From: Streptomyces formicae
GTDB lineage: Bacteria; Actinomycetota; Actinomycetes; Streptomycetales; Streptomycetaceae
DNA length: 64,000 bases
Reading direction: 5' to 3'
NCBI RefSeq assembly: GCF_002556545.1
Contig: NZ_CP022685.1
Span: 2,914,001-2,978,000 of the forward strand
Within the stretch, counting starts at the first letter, position 1; each line of letters opens with the position of its first letter. The notes beneath the pieces were generated by a model. That model was not told where the DNA came from and made no database searches. It saw only the letters and a list, made by a program, of their open reading frames with translations. Of the stretch, positions 1 to 7,896 are shown piece by piece. A program made the translations under genes and the position numbers.

Positions 1-2
1 AG

Positions 3-26
3 GCCGAGCTGCTCGCGGAATTGTGA
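3..26 (+). CDS. C-terminal tail of an upstream gene (partial)
   Basis: The first bases read in one frame as AELLAEL followed by TGA at 24-26. This Ala/Leu/Glu-rich tail has normal Streptomyces codon choice (GCC, GAG, CTG, CTC). About 137 non-coding bases follow before the next start codon. It is too short to identify, and a chance open stretch cannot be excluded. Confidence 0.4.
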   Translation, partial: AELLAEL

Positions 27-86
27 GTGGGCCCGTGCGGCGGCGCCGGGGGCGTGCGGGATGTCGGGGCATGGGGGCCCTGCGTG

Positions 87-98
87 ATACCTGGGTAT
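87..98. promoter_or_regulatory. TACC-N2-GGTA palindrome upstream of the two-component system
   Basis: The perfect 12-bp palindrome ATACCTGGGTAT lies 66 bp before the histidine kinase start. A second half site, GGTATGA, occurs at 119-125, repeating the GGTATGA at 94-100. The same motif recurs twice at 2225-2257, before the next transcription unit. Recurrence at both promoters suggests these are binding sites of the NarL-type response regulator encoded at 1528-2205, with autoregulation. That regulatory link is inference. Confidence 0.45.
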
Positions 99-163
99 GA
101 GGTGCGGTCCAGCTCCCCGGTATGACGGCACGAGGGTGACTTCCTGCCTACGCTGAACAGGCC

Positions 164-1531
164 ATGAGCAGCGCATCGACACCACCACCGAACCAGTACC
201 CGCGCCGACCCGACTACGAGCCGGGGAGCCACGGGCCCACCCCGCGGCGTGCGGCCGCGGCCGTCATCGACGGTCTGCGGGCGGCCGGAAGCTCACTCGC
301 GACGCCCGCGAAGTCGACCGAGTCACTCCTCGCGGGCGCGCCCAACCGCTGGGTGCGCATGCTGCCCTATGGGGTGGCGCTGGGTTTCATCGCCGTCCTC
401 ATCCCGGTCACCGTCCAAGTGCTGACGCACGACTACGGGGTGAACGGCGGCCTGGCCGGTGGCCTCGCGGTCGCCCAGTCCGCCCCGCTGCTCCTCGCGG
501 TCACCCGGCCGCTGCCCGCGTGGTGGATCGTGATCGTCGCGGACGTCTGCGGGGCGATCGCGACGATGTCCGCGGACCCCAGCCGCCCCGCGCCCTGGAC
601 TCCCATGATCATCGTGGGGTACGTGGTCCTGTGCTGCGCCCTGTCGCTGCGCGAGAGCCGCCGTACGCTCCTCGGGGTCTGGCTGGTCACCGTGGCCACC
701 GGGTTCGTACTCGGGCCGTTCAGCGGGACGGACAGTCAGGACACCGCCGTCCTGCAGATCGTGCTCAGCGGCGCCGTGCTGCTGCTCGGCGCGCTGCTGC
801 GCGAGCGCGGGGACGCCCGGCGCAAGCTCGTCGAGCAGGAGACCATCAGCGAGGCCGAGCGCGCGCAGCGCACGCTCCTCGAGGAACGGGCGCGCATCGC
901 CCGGGAGTTGCACGACGTCGTCGCCCACCACATGTCGGTGATCACCGTTCAGGCGGATTCCGCGCCCTACCGGCTCGACGGCCTTCCCGACGCGGCGCGC
1001 GAGGAGTTCGGGAGCATAGCGGCGAGCGCTCGGGAGTCCCTCACCGAGATGCGCCGCCTGCTCGCGGTCCTGCGCAGCGAGGGCGTGGACGGCGAGCGGT
1101 CGCCGCAACCCGGCCTGGACCGCCTGCCGCACCTGGTCGAGGCCACGGTGCGGGCCGGCATACCGATCGACCTGTCACGTCCCGAACTGGCCCTGCTCAC
1201 GCACCTGGCCAAGGTGACACCGGCCGTCGACCTGTCCGCGTACCGCATCGTGCAGGAAGCCCTGTCGAACGTGATGCGTCACGCGCCGGGCGCCCGTACC
1301 GAGATCACACTCAACCTCGACGACGAGTCCCTGCTGATCCTCGTGGTCAACGGCCCGCCCACGGCGACCGCCGCCCCGCTGGAGGGCGGCGGCACGGGAC
1401 ACGGACTCGTCGGCATGCGCGAACGCGTACGGTTGGTCGGCGGCACGGTCGATGTCGGACCGCTGCCCGACGGCGGATTCCGCGTGGCCGCCCGACTCCC
1501 CCTCCTCCCGAAGGACTCCGGCAGCGCATGA
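164..1531 (+). CDS. two-component sensor histidine kinase, NarL/DesK-type (HisKA_3)
   Basis: A 455-aa membrane sensor kinase. A Pro-rich cytoplasmic N-terminus (about 1-60) precedes about six hydrophobic segments between residues 67 and 212 and a short linker helix. The dimerisation and phosphoacceptor helix contains ERARIARELHDVVAHHM, with His250 as the likely phosphorylated residue. The HATPase domain shows an N-box (IVQEALSNVMRHA, Asn369) and a G-box (GTGHGLVGMRERV, about 411-423). No extracytoplasmic sensor domain is visible, so the signal is probably read in or near the membrane, as in DesK-like kinases. Its stop overlaps the regulator start (ATGA), giving translational coupling. The nature of the signal is unknown. 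Confidence 0.92.
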   Translation: MSSASTPPPNQYPRRPDYEPGSHGPTPRRAAAAVIDGLRAAGSSLATPAKSTESLLAGAPNRWVRMLPYGVALGFIAVLIPVTVQVLTHDYGVNGGLAGGLAVAQSAPLLLAVTRPLPAWWIVIVADVCGAIATMSADPSRPAPWTPMIIVGYVVLCCALSLRESRRTLLGVWLVTVATGFVLGPFSGTDSQDTAVLQIVLSGAVLLLGALLRERGDARRKLVEQETISEAERAQRTLLEERARIARELHDVVAHHMSVITVQADSAPYRLDGLPDAAREEFGSIAASARESLTEMRRLLAVLRSEGVDGERSPQPGLDRLPHLVEATVRAGIPIDLSRPELALLTHLAKVTPAVDLSAYRIVQEALSNVMRHAPGARTEITLNLDDESLLILVVNGPPTATAAPLEGGGTGHGLVGMRERVRLVGGTVDVGPLPDGGFRVAARLPLLPKDSGSA

Positions 1532-2205
1532 CCATCCGCGTGATCATCGTCGACGACCAGGCCATGGTGCGGGCGGGATTCGCCGCCTTGCTGGCGGCAC
1601 AGAGCGACATCGACGTCGTGGGCGAGGCACCGAACGGCAAGCTGGGCGTCGAGGTCAGCCGAAGCACCCATCCCGACGTCGTCCTGATGGACGTCCGGAT
1701 GCCGGAGATGGACGGACTGGCCGCCGCCCGCGCCCTGTTGAACCCGCCGCCCGGCGTGGTGCACCTGCCGAAGGTCCTCATGCTGACCACCTTCGACGTG
1801 GACGACTATGTGTACGAGGCGCTGCGTGCCGGAGCCTCCGGCTTCCTGCTCAAGGACGCGCCGCCCGCCGACCTGATCTCCGCCGTGCGCGTGGTGGCGT
1901 CCGGGGAGGCGCTGCTCGCCCCGTCGGTGACCCGTCGTCTGATCGCGGACTTCGCGAAGCAGCGGCAGGCGCCCCGTCAGGACCAGTCGCTCCGGCTGAA
2001 CGGACTGACACCGCGTGAGACCGAGGTACTGGTGCTGATCGCGCGCGGCCTGTCCAACCAGGAGATCGCCGAGCGCCTCGTCCTGGCCGAGCAGACGGTC
2101 AAGACCCACATCGGCCGCGTGCTCAACAAGTTGGGGCTGCGCGACCGCGCCCAGGCCGTGATCTTCTCCTACGAGTCGGGCCTGGTCACCCCCGGCGAGC
2201 AGTAG
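1528..2205 (+). CDS. NarL/LuxR-family response regulator
   Basis: A 225-aa DNA-binding response regulator starting at the ATG that overlaps the kinase stop. The receiver domain (1-120) has the acidic pair Asp9/Asp10, the phosphoacceptor Asp55 in VVLMDVRMPEMDG, Thr88 and Lys109. A LuxR-type helix-turn-helix follows at about 155-210 (LTPRETEVLVLIARGLSNQEIAERL, then VKTHIGRVLNKLGL). It is phosphorylated by the adjacent kinase. TACC-N2-GGTA palindromes before this operon and before the next gene are its likely targets, so it probably controls the hydrolase and acyltransferase that follow. Confidence 0.93.
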   Translation: MTIRVIIVDDQAMVRAGFAALLAAQSDIDVVGEAPNGKLGVEVSRSTHPDVVLMDVRMPEMDGLAAARALLNPPPGVVHLPKVLMLTTFDVDDYVYEALRAGASGFLLKDAPPADLISAVRVVASGEALLAPSVTRRLIADFAKQRQAPRQDQSLRLNGLTPRETEVLVLIARGLSNQEIAERLVLAEQTVKTHIGRVLNKLGLRDRAQAVIFSYESGLVTPGEQ

Positions 2206-2224
2206 CTCTCCCGCGGCCGACCCC

Positions 2225-2257
2225 CTACCTCGGTATCACCACCGCATACCCCGGTAT
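2225..2257. promoter_or_regulatory. tandem TACC-N2-GGTA operator pair
   Basis: CTACCTCGGTAT (2225-2236) and ATACCCCGGTAT (2246-2257) are spaced 21 bp centre to centre, two helical turns. They match the palindrome at 87-98. They lie 106-138 bp before the DUF1023 hydrolase start, a position suited to activation by the response regulator just upstream. Binding is inferred from motif recurrence only. Confidence 0.5.
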
Positions 2258-2362
2258 CACCTGAGAGTTGGCTCCTCGGTGTGACGTGCCGCCGCCCACC
2301 GTCTTCCTACCTTTCCCTTCGTCAGGCCACAGCGCGCCACGAAACGGGGAGGGAGACGAGCC

Positions 2363-3526
2363 ATGCGGCTTCGGTCCTGGAAAGCACGGAGCAAGAGGGC
2401 ACTGGTCGCCGCCGCCCTGACCACGACGGTCGTGACCGGCACGGCGGGCTGGGCCCTCGGCAACGAACAGCAGCCGCTCACCGGACCGCCGCCCGGGACC
2501 GCGTCCTGGCGCGCGGACCACACGCTGGGGCTGCGCCTTCCGGACCCGGCGACCGCTTCTCCGGCCCGAGTCGCCGCGTTCTTCGGCTCGTTGAGCGACG
2601 CACGGCGACGGGAGCTGGTGGCCCGCCATCCCTCGGTCGTCGGCAATCTGGACGGCGTGCCCGCGCCCCTCCGGTACGAGGCCAACTCCCGCTATCTGAA
2701 GGCCGAGCGCGCCCGTGAGCAGGCCCGCTCGACCGACCCCGACCTCACCCTGCAAGACCACGAGCGGGCCCGCTCCCTGGTCACCCGCTACACGGAACTG
2801 CTCACGCCCGGCCGCCAGATACTGGCGTTCGACCCGCGAGGGCGCGGCCAAGTCGCCGAGGTGTACGGCGACTTGGCCGGCGCGGAGCACGTCTCGGTCG
2901 TCGTGCCGGGATCCGACATCGACCTGAGCACCTTCGACCGCACCCACGACGAGTACGGCACCCCGGCCGGCATGAGCCGGGCCCTGCGCGCCTCGGCGGA
3001 CCAGCGCACCGCCGTGGTGGCCTGGGTGGGGTACACCACGCCGGTCGGCATCGGCCCCGATGCCGCGTCCGGGCGGCTCGCGGCCGCCGGTGCCCCGCGC
3101 CTCACCCGCTTCGTGCGGGGCCTGACAGCGATCGGTGCGCCGCGGCCCTCCGTGTTCTGCCACAGCTACGGCTCGGTGGTGTGCGGCCTCGCCGCCCCGA
3201 AGCTGCCCGCGGCCGACCTGGTGGTCCTCGGCTCCCCCGGCATGCGTGCGGACAGCGTGGCCGATCTGCACACCACCGCCCGCGTGTGGGCCGCCAAGGA
3301 CGACAGCGACTGGATCGGGAAGGTGCCGAACGTCGAGCTGTTCGGCCTCGGCCACGGCGAGGACCCGACCGCCGCCGACTTCGGCGCACGTCACGTCCCC
3401 GCCGAGCGGGCCGAGGGCCACACCGGCTACTTCGCCCCCGGCACCGACTCCCTGCGGGCCTTCGCCCGCATCGCCGACGCGGACCCGTCCACCGTCGGCG
3501 CCCGACACACCGGAGAGCGGACATGA
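2363..3526 (+). CDS. DUF1023 alpha/beta hydrolase, secreted or membrane-anchored
   Basis: A 387-aa protein with a basic N-terminus and a hydrophobic stretch (about residues 13-30, AALTTTVVTGTAGWAL) that reads as a signal peptide or anchor. The C-terminal part has the DUF1023 hydrolase fold, with nucleophile elbow CHSYGSVVCG and likely catalytic Ser268. The acidic residue and His are probably in the WAAKDDSDW and EGHTGYF regions. An SD sequence (GGGAGGGAGA) precedes the ATG. The stop overlaps the acyltransferase start (ATGA). The substrate is not known. Its position after paired putative response-regulator sites suggests control by the upstream two-component system. Confidence 0.85.
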   Translation: MRLRSWKARSKRALVAAALTTTVVTGTAGWALGNEQQPLTGPPPGTASWRADHTLGLRLPDPATASPARVAAFFGSLSDARRRELVARHPSVVGNLDGVPAPLRYEANSRYLKAERAREQARSTDPDLTLQDHERARSLVTRYTELLTPGRQILAFDPRGRGQVAEVYGDLAGAEHVSVVVPGSDIDLSTFDRTHDEYGTPAGMSRALRASADQRTAVVAWVGYTTPVGIGPDAASGRLAAAGAPRLTRFVRGLTAIGAPRPSVFCHSYGSVVCGLAAPKLPAADLVVLGSPGMRADSVADLHTTARVWAAKDDSDWIGKVPNVELFGLGHGEDPTAADFGARHVPAERAEGHTGYFAPGTDSLRAFARIADADPSTVGARHTGERT

Positions 3527-4749
3527 GCCTTCCCACCCTGAGCGGACTGCGCGCGGCCGTGTCCGCCGTCGACGCCAAGACCCCCGCCCACCGCGACCGG
3601 GCCATCGACGGACTGCGGGCCCTGGCGCTGCTCGCCGTGCCGACCGGGCACTGGCTCCTCGGCGGCTTCACCCTCGACTCCCAGGGCGCGCTGCACAACG
3701 CGAGCCCACTGGCCTCGTTCGGCTTCTTCGCCCCCATCAGCTGGGTGCTGCAGATGCTGGGCATCTTCTTCCTCGTCGGCGGCTATGCCTCCGCGCTGTC
3801 GTACCGCAGGGCGGTGGCGCGCGGCGAGTCCACGGGCGGCTGGCTGCGCGGACGTCTGGCGCGGCTGGGGCGTCCCGTCCTCGGAGTGACGGCCGTGTGG
3901 GCCGCGCTGATCCCGGTCCTGTACGCGATGGGGGTGCCGGGCACGACACTGCGCACCGGGTCGACGCTCGTCATCCAACCGCTGTGGTTCGTGGGCGTCT
4001 ATACGGTGATCACGGCTCTGACACCGTGGTGCATACGCGCCGCGGAGCGGATGAGGGGCTGGGCCGCGGTGCCCCTGCTCGGTTCTGTGGCCGCCGTGGA
4101 CTTCCTGCGCTACGGACCGTTCGCGGACGCCATGCCTTCCTGGCTGAGTCTGCTGAACCTGCTGCCCGGCTGGTTGTTCGCCTATCAACTGGGCGTCTGC
4201 TGGAGCGAGAAGAGGCTCGGCAGGCGCGGCGCGTGGCTGCTGCTCGCCGGGGGTACGGCGCTCTTCGCCGCCCTGCTCCTCGTCTTTCACTACCCGGCCT
4301 CGATGGTCGGTGTCCCCGGCGAGGCCAGGACGAACTCGCATCCGCCGTCGCTGCTCGTCCTGGCCCTGGCCGCCGCGCAGAGCGGCGCCGCGATCCTGCT
4401 GCGGGACCGCATCGGCAAGCTGCTGCGCAGGCCCGCCCTGTGGGCTCCGGTCGTCGTCATCAACCTGTCGGCGATGACGATCCTGTGCTGGCACCAGACG
4501 GCACTGCTCGCCGCGGCCGTCCCCGGCTCGTTCCTCGGCACGGTGCCGGGGCTGACCTCGGGACCCGACACGCTCGGCTGGATAGCCGCCCGGGTCGCCT
4601 GGCTACCGGTCTTCGCGGCGCTCCTGGTGCTGATAGCCAGGTACGCCCGCGGCTTCGAGGCCCCGTGGAAGCGGGCGACGCATGCGCGCCGGGCGCTGGC
4701 CGGGCTCCTGGCCGCCGGGTTCGCGGTCTTCGCACTGGGGCTCGCGTGA
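3523..4749 (+). CDS. acyltransferase-3 family membrane protein
   Basis: A 408-aa integral membrane acyltransferase. Near the N-terminus it has the family signature RAIDGLRALALLAVPTGHW, an Arg/Asp pair followed by His in the first helix. About ten hydrophobic segments follow. Family members transfer acetyl or other acyl groups from the cytoplasm to sugars, lipids or peptides at the membrane. The start codon overlaps the stop of the DUF1023 hydrolase, so the two are made together. An acylating enzyme coupled to a hydrolase suggests envelope modification and editing, but no substrate can be named. Confidence 0.85.
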   Translation: MSLPTLSGLRAAVSAVDAKTPAHRDRAIDGLRALALLAVPTGHWLLGGFTLDSQGALHNASPLASFGFFAPISWVLQMLGIFFLVGGYASALSYRRAVARGESTGGWLRGRLARLGRPVLGVTAVWAALIPVLYAMGVPGTTLRTGSTLVIQPLWFVGVYTVITALTPWCIRAAERMRGWAAVPLLGSVAAVDFLRYGPFADAMPSWLSLLNLLPGWLFAYQLGVCWSEKRLGRRGAWLLLAGGTALFAALLLVFHYPASMVGVPGEARTNSHPPSLLVLALAAAQSGAAILLRDRIGKLLRRPALWAPVVVINLSAMTILCWHQTALLAAAVPGSFLGTVPGLTSGPDTLGWIAARVAWLPVFAALLVLIARYARGFEAPWKRATHARRALAGLLAAGFAVFALGLA

Positions 4750-4781
4750 GCGCCGGGGCCCGCAGGGGGCCGGAACACCGG

Positions 4782-5855
4782 CTACGCCCCCAGCTGCTCC
4801 CGGGCCGCCGAGGTGAACGTCATGTCGGCGTAGCGGTCGCCCGCGACGGCGTCGGCGATCGGGTCGAGGAGGGCGAGTTGGTCATCGGTGAGGGTGATGC
4901 GGGTGGCCGCGGTGTTCTCCTCGACGCGGACGCGCTTGCGGGTGCCGGGGATCGGGACGACGGGGAGGCCGTGGACCGTGGCCCGCTGCTGGACCCAGGC
5001 CAGGGCGATCTGGCCGAGGCTCGCGCCGTGGGCGTCGGCGACGGTGCGGACGGGGGCGAGGAGGGCCGCGTTGGCCGAGGCGTTGGCGCCGGTGAAGCGG
5101 GGCTGCTGGCGGCGGAAGTCGTCCTCGCCGAGTTCGTTGTCGGCGTTGACGAACGAACCGGTGAGGAAGCCGCGGCCGAGCGGCGAGTAGGGCACGAGGG
5201 CCACGCCGAGGTCGGCGGCGGCCGGGACCACGCCCCGCTCGATGTCACGGCTGAAGAGCGACCACTCCGACTGGAGGGCGGCGATGGGGTGGACGGCGTG
5301 GGCGGCGCGCAGTTCGGCGCCCGTGACCTCGCTCAGGCCCAGGTGCTTGACCTTGCCCGCGGCGACGAGTTCGGCCAGCACGCCGACCGTCTCCTCGATG
5401 GGCACGTCGGGGCTGCGGCGGTGCAGGTAGTAGAGATCGATGACGTCGGTGTCCAGGCGGCGCAGGCTGGCGTCGACGCTGGAGCGAATGTAGGAGGGGG
5501 TGTTGTCGATGAACCGCTTCGTCGGGTCGGCGGGGTCGATGGCCAGGGCGAACTTGGTCGCGAGGACGATCTCGTCGCGGTGGGCCTTGACGAAGGGAGC
5601 GAGGAAACGCTCGTTGTCGCCCATGCCGTAGACGTCCGCGGTGTCGTAGAGGGTGACGCCGAGCTCCAGGGAGCGTTCCAGGGTGGCGCGGGCCTCGTCG
5701 GCGTCGGTGGGTCCGTAGGCGAAGCTCATGCCCATGCAGCCCAGGCCCTGGACACCGACCTCGGGCCCCTCTGCACCGAGCCGCACCCGCGCGATGCCCT
5801 CGGCCCTCGCGGCCCCGGTCGTCGTGTTCTCGGTCCTCGTGTTCTCGGTCGTCAT
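4782..5855 (-). CDS. aldo/keto reductase (AKR13-like)
   Basis: A 357-aa NADPH-dependent oxidoreductase with the TIM-barrel AKR fold. Visible family features are LGCMGMSFAYG near the N-terminus, the catalytic Asp/Tyr in TLYDTADVYGMGDNE, Lys in ATKFAL and the His-bearing DVIDLYYLHRRSP. The N-terminal 25 residues (Thr/Asn-rich) are not part of the fold. It lies 6 bp behind the MerR gene on the same strand and is almost certainly co-transcribed and MerR-controlled. Such MerR/AKR pairs usually handle reactive carbonyls or quinones, but the specific substrate is unknown. Confidence 0.9.
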   Translation of the reverse strand: MTTENTRTENTTTGAARAEGIARVRLGAEGPEVGVQGLGCMGMSFAYGPTDADEARATLERSLELGVTLYDTADVYGMGDNERFLAPFVKAHRDEIVLATKFALAIDPADPTKRFIDNTPSYIRSSVDASLRRLDTDVIDLYYLHRRSPDVPIEETVGVLAELVAAGKVKHLGLSEVTGAELRAAHAVHPIAALQSEWSLFSRDIERGVVPAAADLGVALVPYSPLGRGFLTGSFVNADNELGEDDFRRQQPRFTGANASANAALLAPVRTVADAHGASLGQIALAWVQQRATVHGLPVVPIPGTRKRVRVEENTAATRITLTDDQLALLDPIADAVAGDRYADMTFTSAAREQLGA

Positions 5856-5861
5856 GTGGTG

Positions 5862-6392
5862 TCAGGGCCTTTCCGACGCCCGGCGGGCGTCCGCGTACGT
5901 GTCTATCTTGTGGTCGAGGACGGCGAGGGTGTCCTGCAGTTCGGCGATCCGGGTGCGGACGTCGCGCCGGGTCTGCTCGAGGAGGTCCTGTCGTTCGGCG
6001 AAGGTGTGATCGCCCTCGCGGACCAGTTCGGCGTAGCGGACCATGTCGGCCACGGGCATCCCGGTGAGGCGGAGTTTACCGACGAGGGCGAGCCAGCGCA
6101 GATCGCGGTTGCGGTAGCGGCGCTGGCCCGTGTGGGAGCGGTCGATGTGGGGCATCAGGCCGATCCGCTCGTACCAGCGCAGGGTGTAGGCCGTCAGGCC
6201 GGTGAAGGCGACGACCTCGCTGATCGTGTAGTGGTCCTGACCGTCGGGGCGCGGCGACCCGGTGGGCACCGAGCGACAGGGGTCCGCCCCGTTGGCGGGG
6301 GCGGGCGCCGGGGCCGGAGCTGGGGTCGGGGCCGGGGTGGGGGCCGGGGTGGGGGTGGGGGTTGGTGCGAGCGTGGTCTCCATCACCGTCAT
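5862..6392 (-). CDS. MerR-family regulator of the adjacent aldo/keto reductase
   Basis: A 176-aa regulator from the ATG at 6392. A GTG at 6401 would add three residues but lies within the likely -10 region. A low-complexity arm of alternating Thr/Pro/Ala-Pro (about residues 8-35) precedes the MerR winged helix, YTISEVVAFTGLTAYTLRWYERIGLM and YRNRDLRWLALVGKLR. A C-terminal coiled coil ends in VLDHKIDTYADARR, with no cysteines to ligate metal. The GC-rich repeat encoding the arm is prone to length change. It heads the operon with the reductase and probably autoregulates through the palindrome just upstream. Confidence 0.9.
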   Translation of the reverse strand: MTVMETTLAPTPTPTPAPTPAPTPAPAPAPAPANGADPCRSVPTGSPRPDGQDHYTISEVVAFTGLTAYTLRWYERIGLMPHIDRSHTGQRRYRNRDLRWLALVGKLRLTGMPVADMVRYAELVREGDHTFAERQDLLEQTRRDVRTRIAELQDTLAVLDHKIDTYADARRASERP

Positions 6393-6399
6393 GCCCCTC

Positions 6400-6430
6400 A
6401 CGCTAGAACCTTGGAGTGCGCTCCAAGCAA
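6400..6430 (-). promoter_or_regulatory. MerR operator in a 19-bp-spacer promoter
   Basis: On the minus strand, TTGCTT (6430-6425) and TAGCGT (6405-6400) are separated by 19 bp, the lengthened spacer typical of MerR-activated promoters. The spacer overlaps an inverted repeat, CTTGGAG-N4-CTCCAAG (6410-6427). The -10 lies 7 bp before the ATG at 6392, implying a leaderless transcript. Confidence 0.6.
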
Positions 6431-6488
6431 GCGGCTGCGGAGGAAATCCGGGAGACGTCTCACTTCTTGGTCACTACCGTGCGGGGGC

Positions 6489-6971
6489 ATGAGTGAAGTG
6501 CGTCGTGCCACGCCGGAGGATGCCGGGGAACTGCTCAGACTGCGGCAGGTGATGATCGATTCGGTGTTCGGGGCCCGCTCGTCCGCCGAGTCGGACACCA
6601 GCTGGCACGCGGAGTCGGTGACCACGGTGCGGCGTCGGCTCGGGGAGTCGGAGGGGGATCTCGCGGCGTTCGTCATCGATCACCCCGAGCGCCCGGGGCG
6701 GCTCGCGGCGCTGGTGGTCGGCACGCTCGAGTACCGGATCGGGCGCGCGGGCAATCCGCACGGGAAGGTCGGCCACGTCTTCAGCGTGGCCACCGACCCG
6801 GACCAGCGGCGTCGTGGGCATGCGCGGGCCTGCATGGAGGCGCTGCTCGACTGGTTCAGGGAGCGCGGGGCGGTCAGCGTGGACCTCAACGCGTCCGCCG
6901 ACGCGGAGCCGCTCTACGCCTCGCTCGGATTCGTGCGCAAGCCCGACCCCTCGATGCGGCTGAACCTGTAG
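6489..6971 (+). CDS. GNAT-family N-acetyltransferase
   Basis: A 160-aa single-domain acetyltransferase. The acetyl-CoA pyrophosphate-binding motif A is seen as VATDPDQRRRGHARACMEALLDWF, in the usual Q/RxxGxG/A form. Motif B near the end is LNASADAEPLYASLGFVRK. The acceptor substrate cannot be predicted. It is divergent from the MerR gene. TACCGT at 6475-6480 lies 8 bp before the ATG, so the mRNA may be leaderless. The family is confident, the role unknown. Confidence 0.88.
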   Translation: MSEVRRATPEDAGELLRLRQVMIDSVFGARSSAESDTSWHAESVTTVRRRLGESEGDLAAFVIDHPERPGRLAALVVGTLEYRIGRAGNPHGKVGHVFSVATDPDQRRRGHARACMEALLDWFRERGAVSVDLNASADAEPLYASLGFVRKPDPSMRLNL

Positions 6972-6990
6972 GGCGCTTAGGCTCGGGGGC

Positions 6991-7812
6991 ATGCAGAGCC
7001 TGGCGTTGATCGAGAACTGGCCGGTCCCGACCGCTGCCGCAGCCGTCGTCCGCGCGGACGGCACGGTCGTCGGAACCCGTGGACCGACCGGGCAGCGCTT
7101 CGCCCTCGCCTCGGTCACCAAGCCGCTCGCGGCGTACGCGGCGCTGGTCGCGTACGAGGAGGGGGCGATCGAGCTCGACGAGCCCGCGGGGCCCGAGGGT
7201 TCCACCGTGCGGCACCTGCTCGCGCACACCAGTGGGCTCGCCTTCGACGAGCACCGGGTGACGTCGGGGCCCGGGACGCGGCGGCTGTACTCGAACGCGG
7301 GCTTCGAGGTGCTCGGGGACCACATCGCCAAGGCGACGGAGATGGACTTCGCGGAGTACCTGCGCCAGGCGGTCCTTGAGCCGCTCGGGATGAGCGCCAC
7401 CGCGCTGGAGGGCGGGGCGTCGCCCGCCAAGGACGGCGTGTCCACCGTCGACGACCTGGTCAGGTTCACCGCCGAGGTGCAGGCGCCGCGGCTGCTCGAC
7501 GCGCGGACGGTGGCCGAGGCGATGACGGTGACGTATCCGGGGCTGAAGGGCGTACTGCCGGGGTACGGGCACCAGAACCCCAACGACTGGGGGCTCGGGT
7601 TCGAGATCCGGGACTCCAAGTCGCCGCACTGGACGGGGAGTTCGTCCTCGCCGCGGACCTTCGGGCACTTCGGGCAGGCCGGTACGTTCCTGTGGGTCGA
7701 CCCGGACGCGGGGGCAGCGTGTGTGGCGCTGACCGATCGGCCCTTCGGGCCGTGGGCCGTCGAGGTGTGGCCCGCGTTCACCGACGCGGTGCTTGCCGAG
7801 CTTCGCGGGTAG
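6991..7812 (+). CDS. class C beta-lactamase-like serine hydrolase
   Basis: A 273-aa protein with the serine beta-lactamase/penicillin-binding fold. The SxxK motif is ASVTK (Ser41, Lys44), the YxN motif is LYSNAGFEVLGD, and an HxG-type strand is at FGHFGQAG. There is no signal peptide, so it is probably cytoplasmic and an esterase or peptidase rather than a true beta-lactamase. It follows the GNAT gene by 19 bp. TAGGCT at 6978-6983, 7 bp from the ATG, suggests its own leaderless start. Confidence 0.87.
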   Translation: MQSLALIENWPVPTAAAAVVRADGTVVGTRGPTGQRFALASVTKPLAAYAALVAYEEGAIELDEPAGPEGSTVRHLLAHTSGLAFDEHRVTSGPGTRRLYSNAGFEVLGDHIAKATEMDFAEYLRQAVLEPLGMSATALEGGASPAKDGVSTVDDLVRFTAEVQAPRLLDARTVAEAMTVTYPGLKGVLPGYGHQNPNDWGLGFEIRDSKSPHWTGSSSSPRTFGHFGQAGTFLWVDPDAGAACVALTDRPFGPWAVEVWPAFTDAVLAELRG

Positions 7813-7875
7813 GTGGGCGGCCACTCGCCGTGGCGGGGGCGGTTCGCTGCCGACCGGCCGTTCTTGTGGGCTGGG

Positions 7876-7896
7876 CGCGCAGTTCCCCGCGCCCCT
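7876..7896 (+). repeat. dispersed intergenic repeat, copy 1
   Basis: Contains GCGCAGTTCCCCGCGCCCCT and then AAAGGGCGC. It fills the short gap between the convergent serine hydrolase and pirin genes and overlaps the pirin stop codon. Eight more copies lie downstream (16.4, 23.8-24.0 and 33.3-33.6 kb). Confidence 0.8.

Noticed and set aside
6262..6375. Plus-strand Gly/Ala/Val repeat frame opposite the MerR N-terminus
   Set aside because: It is the complement of the Thr/Pro/Ala codons of the MerR arm and has no gene signals.
3135..6488. A plus-strand open frame of over 1000 codons covering the acyltransferase, aldo/keto reductase and MerR genes
   Set aside because: The frame is antisense to recognisable reductase and MerR proteins and encodes low-complexity sequence. 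Only its end (6489-6971) is a true gene, the GNAT.
6991..7812. Calling the serine hydrolase a true antibiotic-resistance beta-lactamase
   Set aside because: It lacks a signal peptide and the class A/C active-site context beyond SxxK and YxN. An esterase or peptidase role is more likely.
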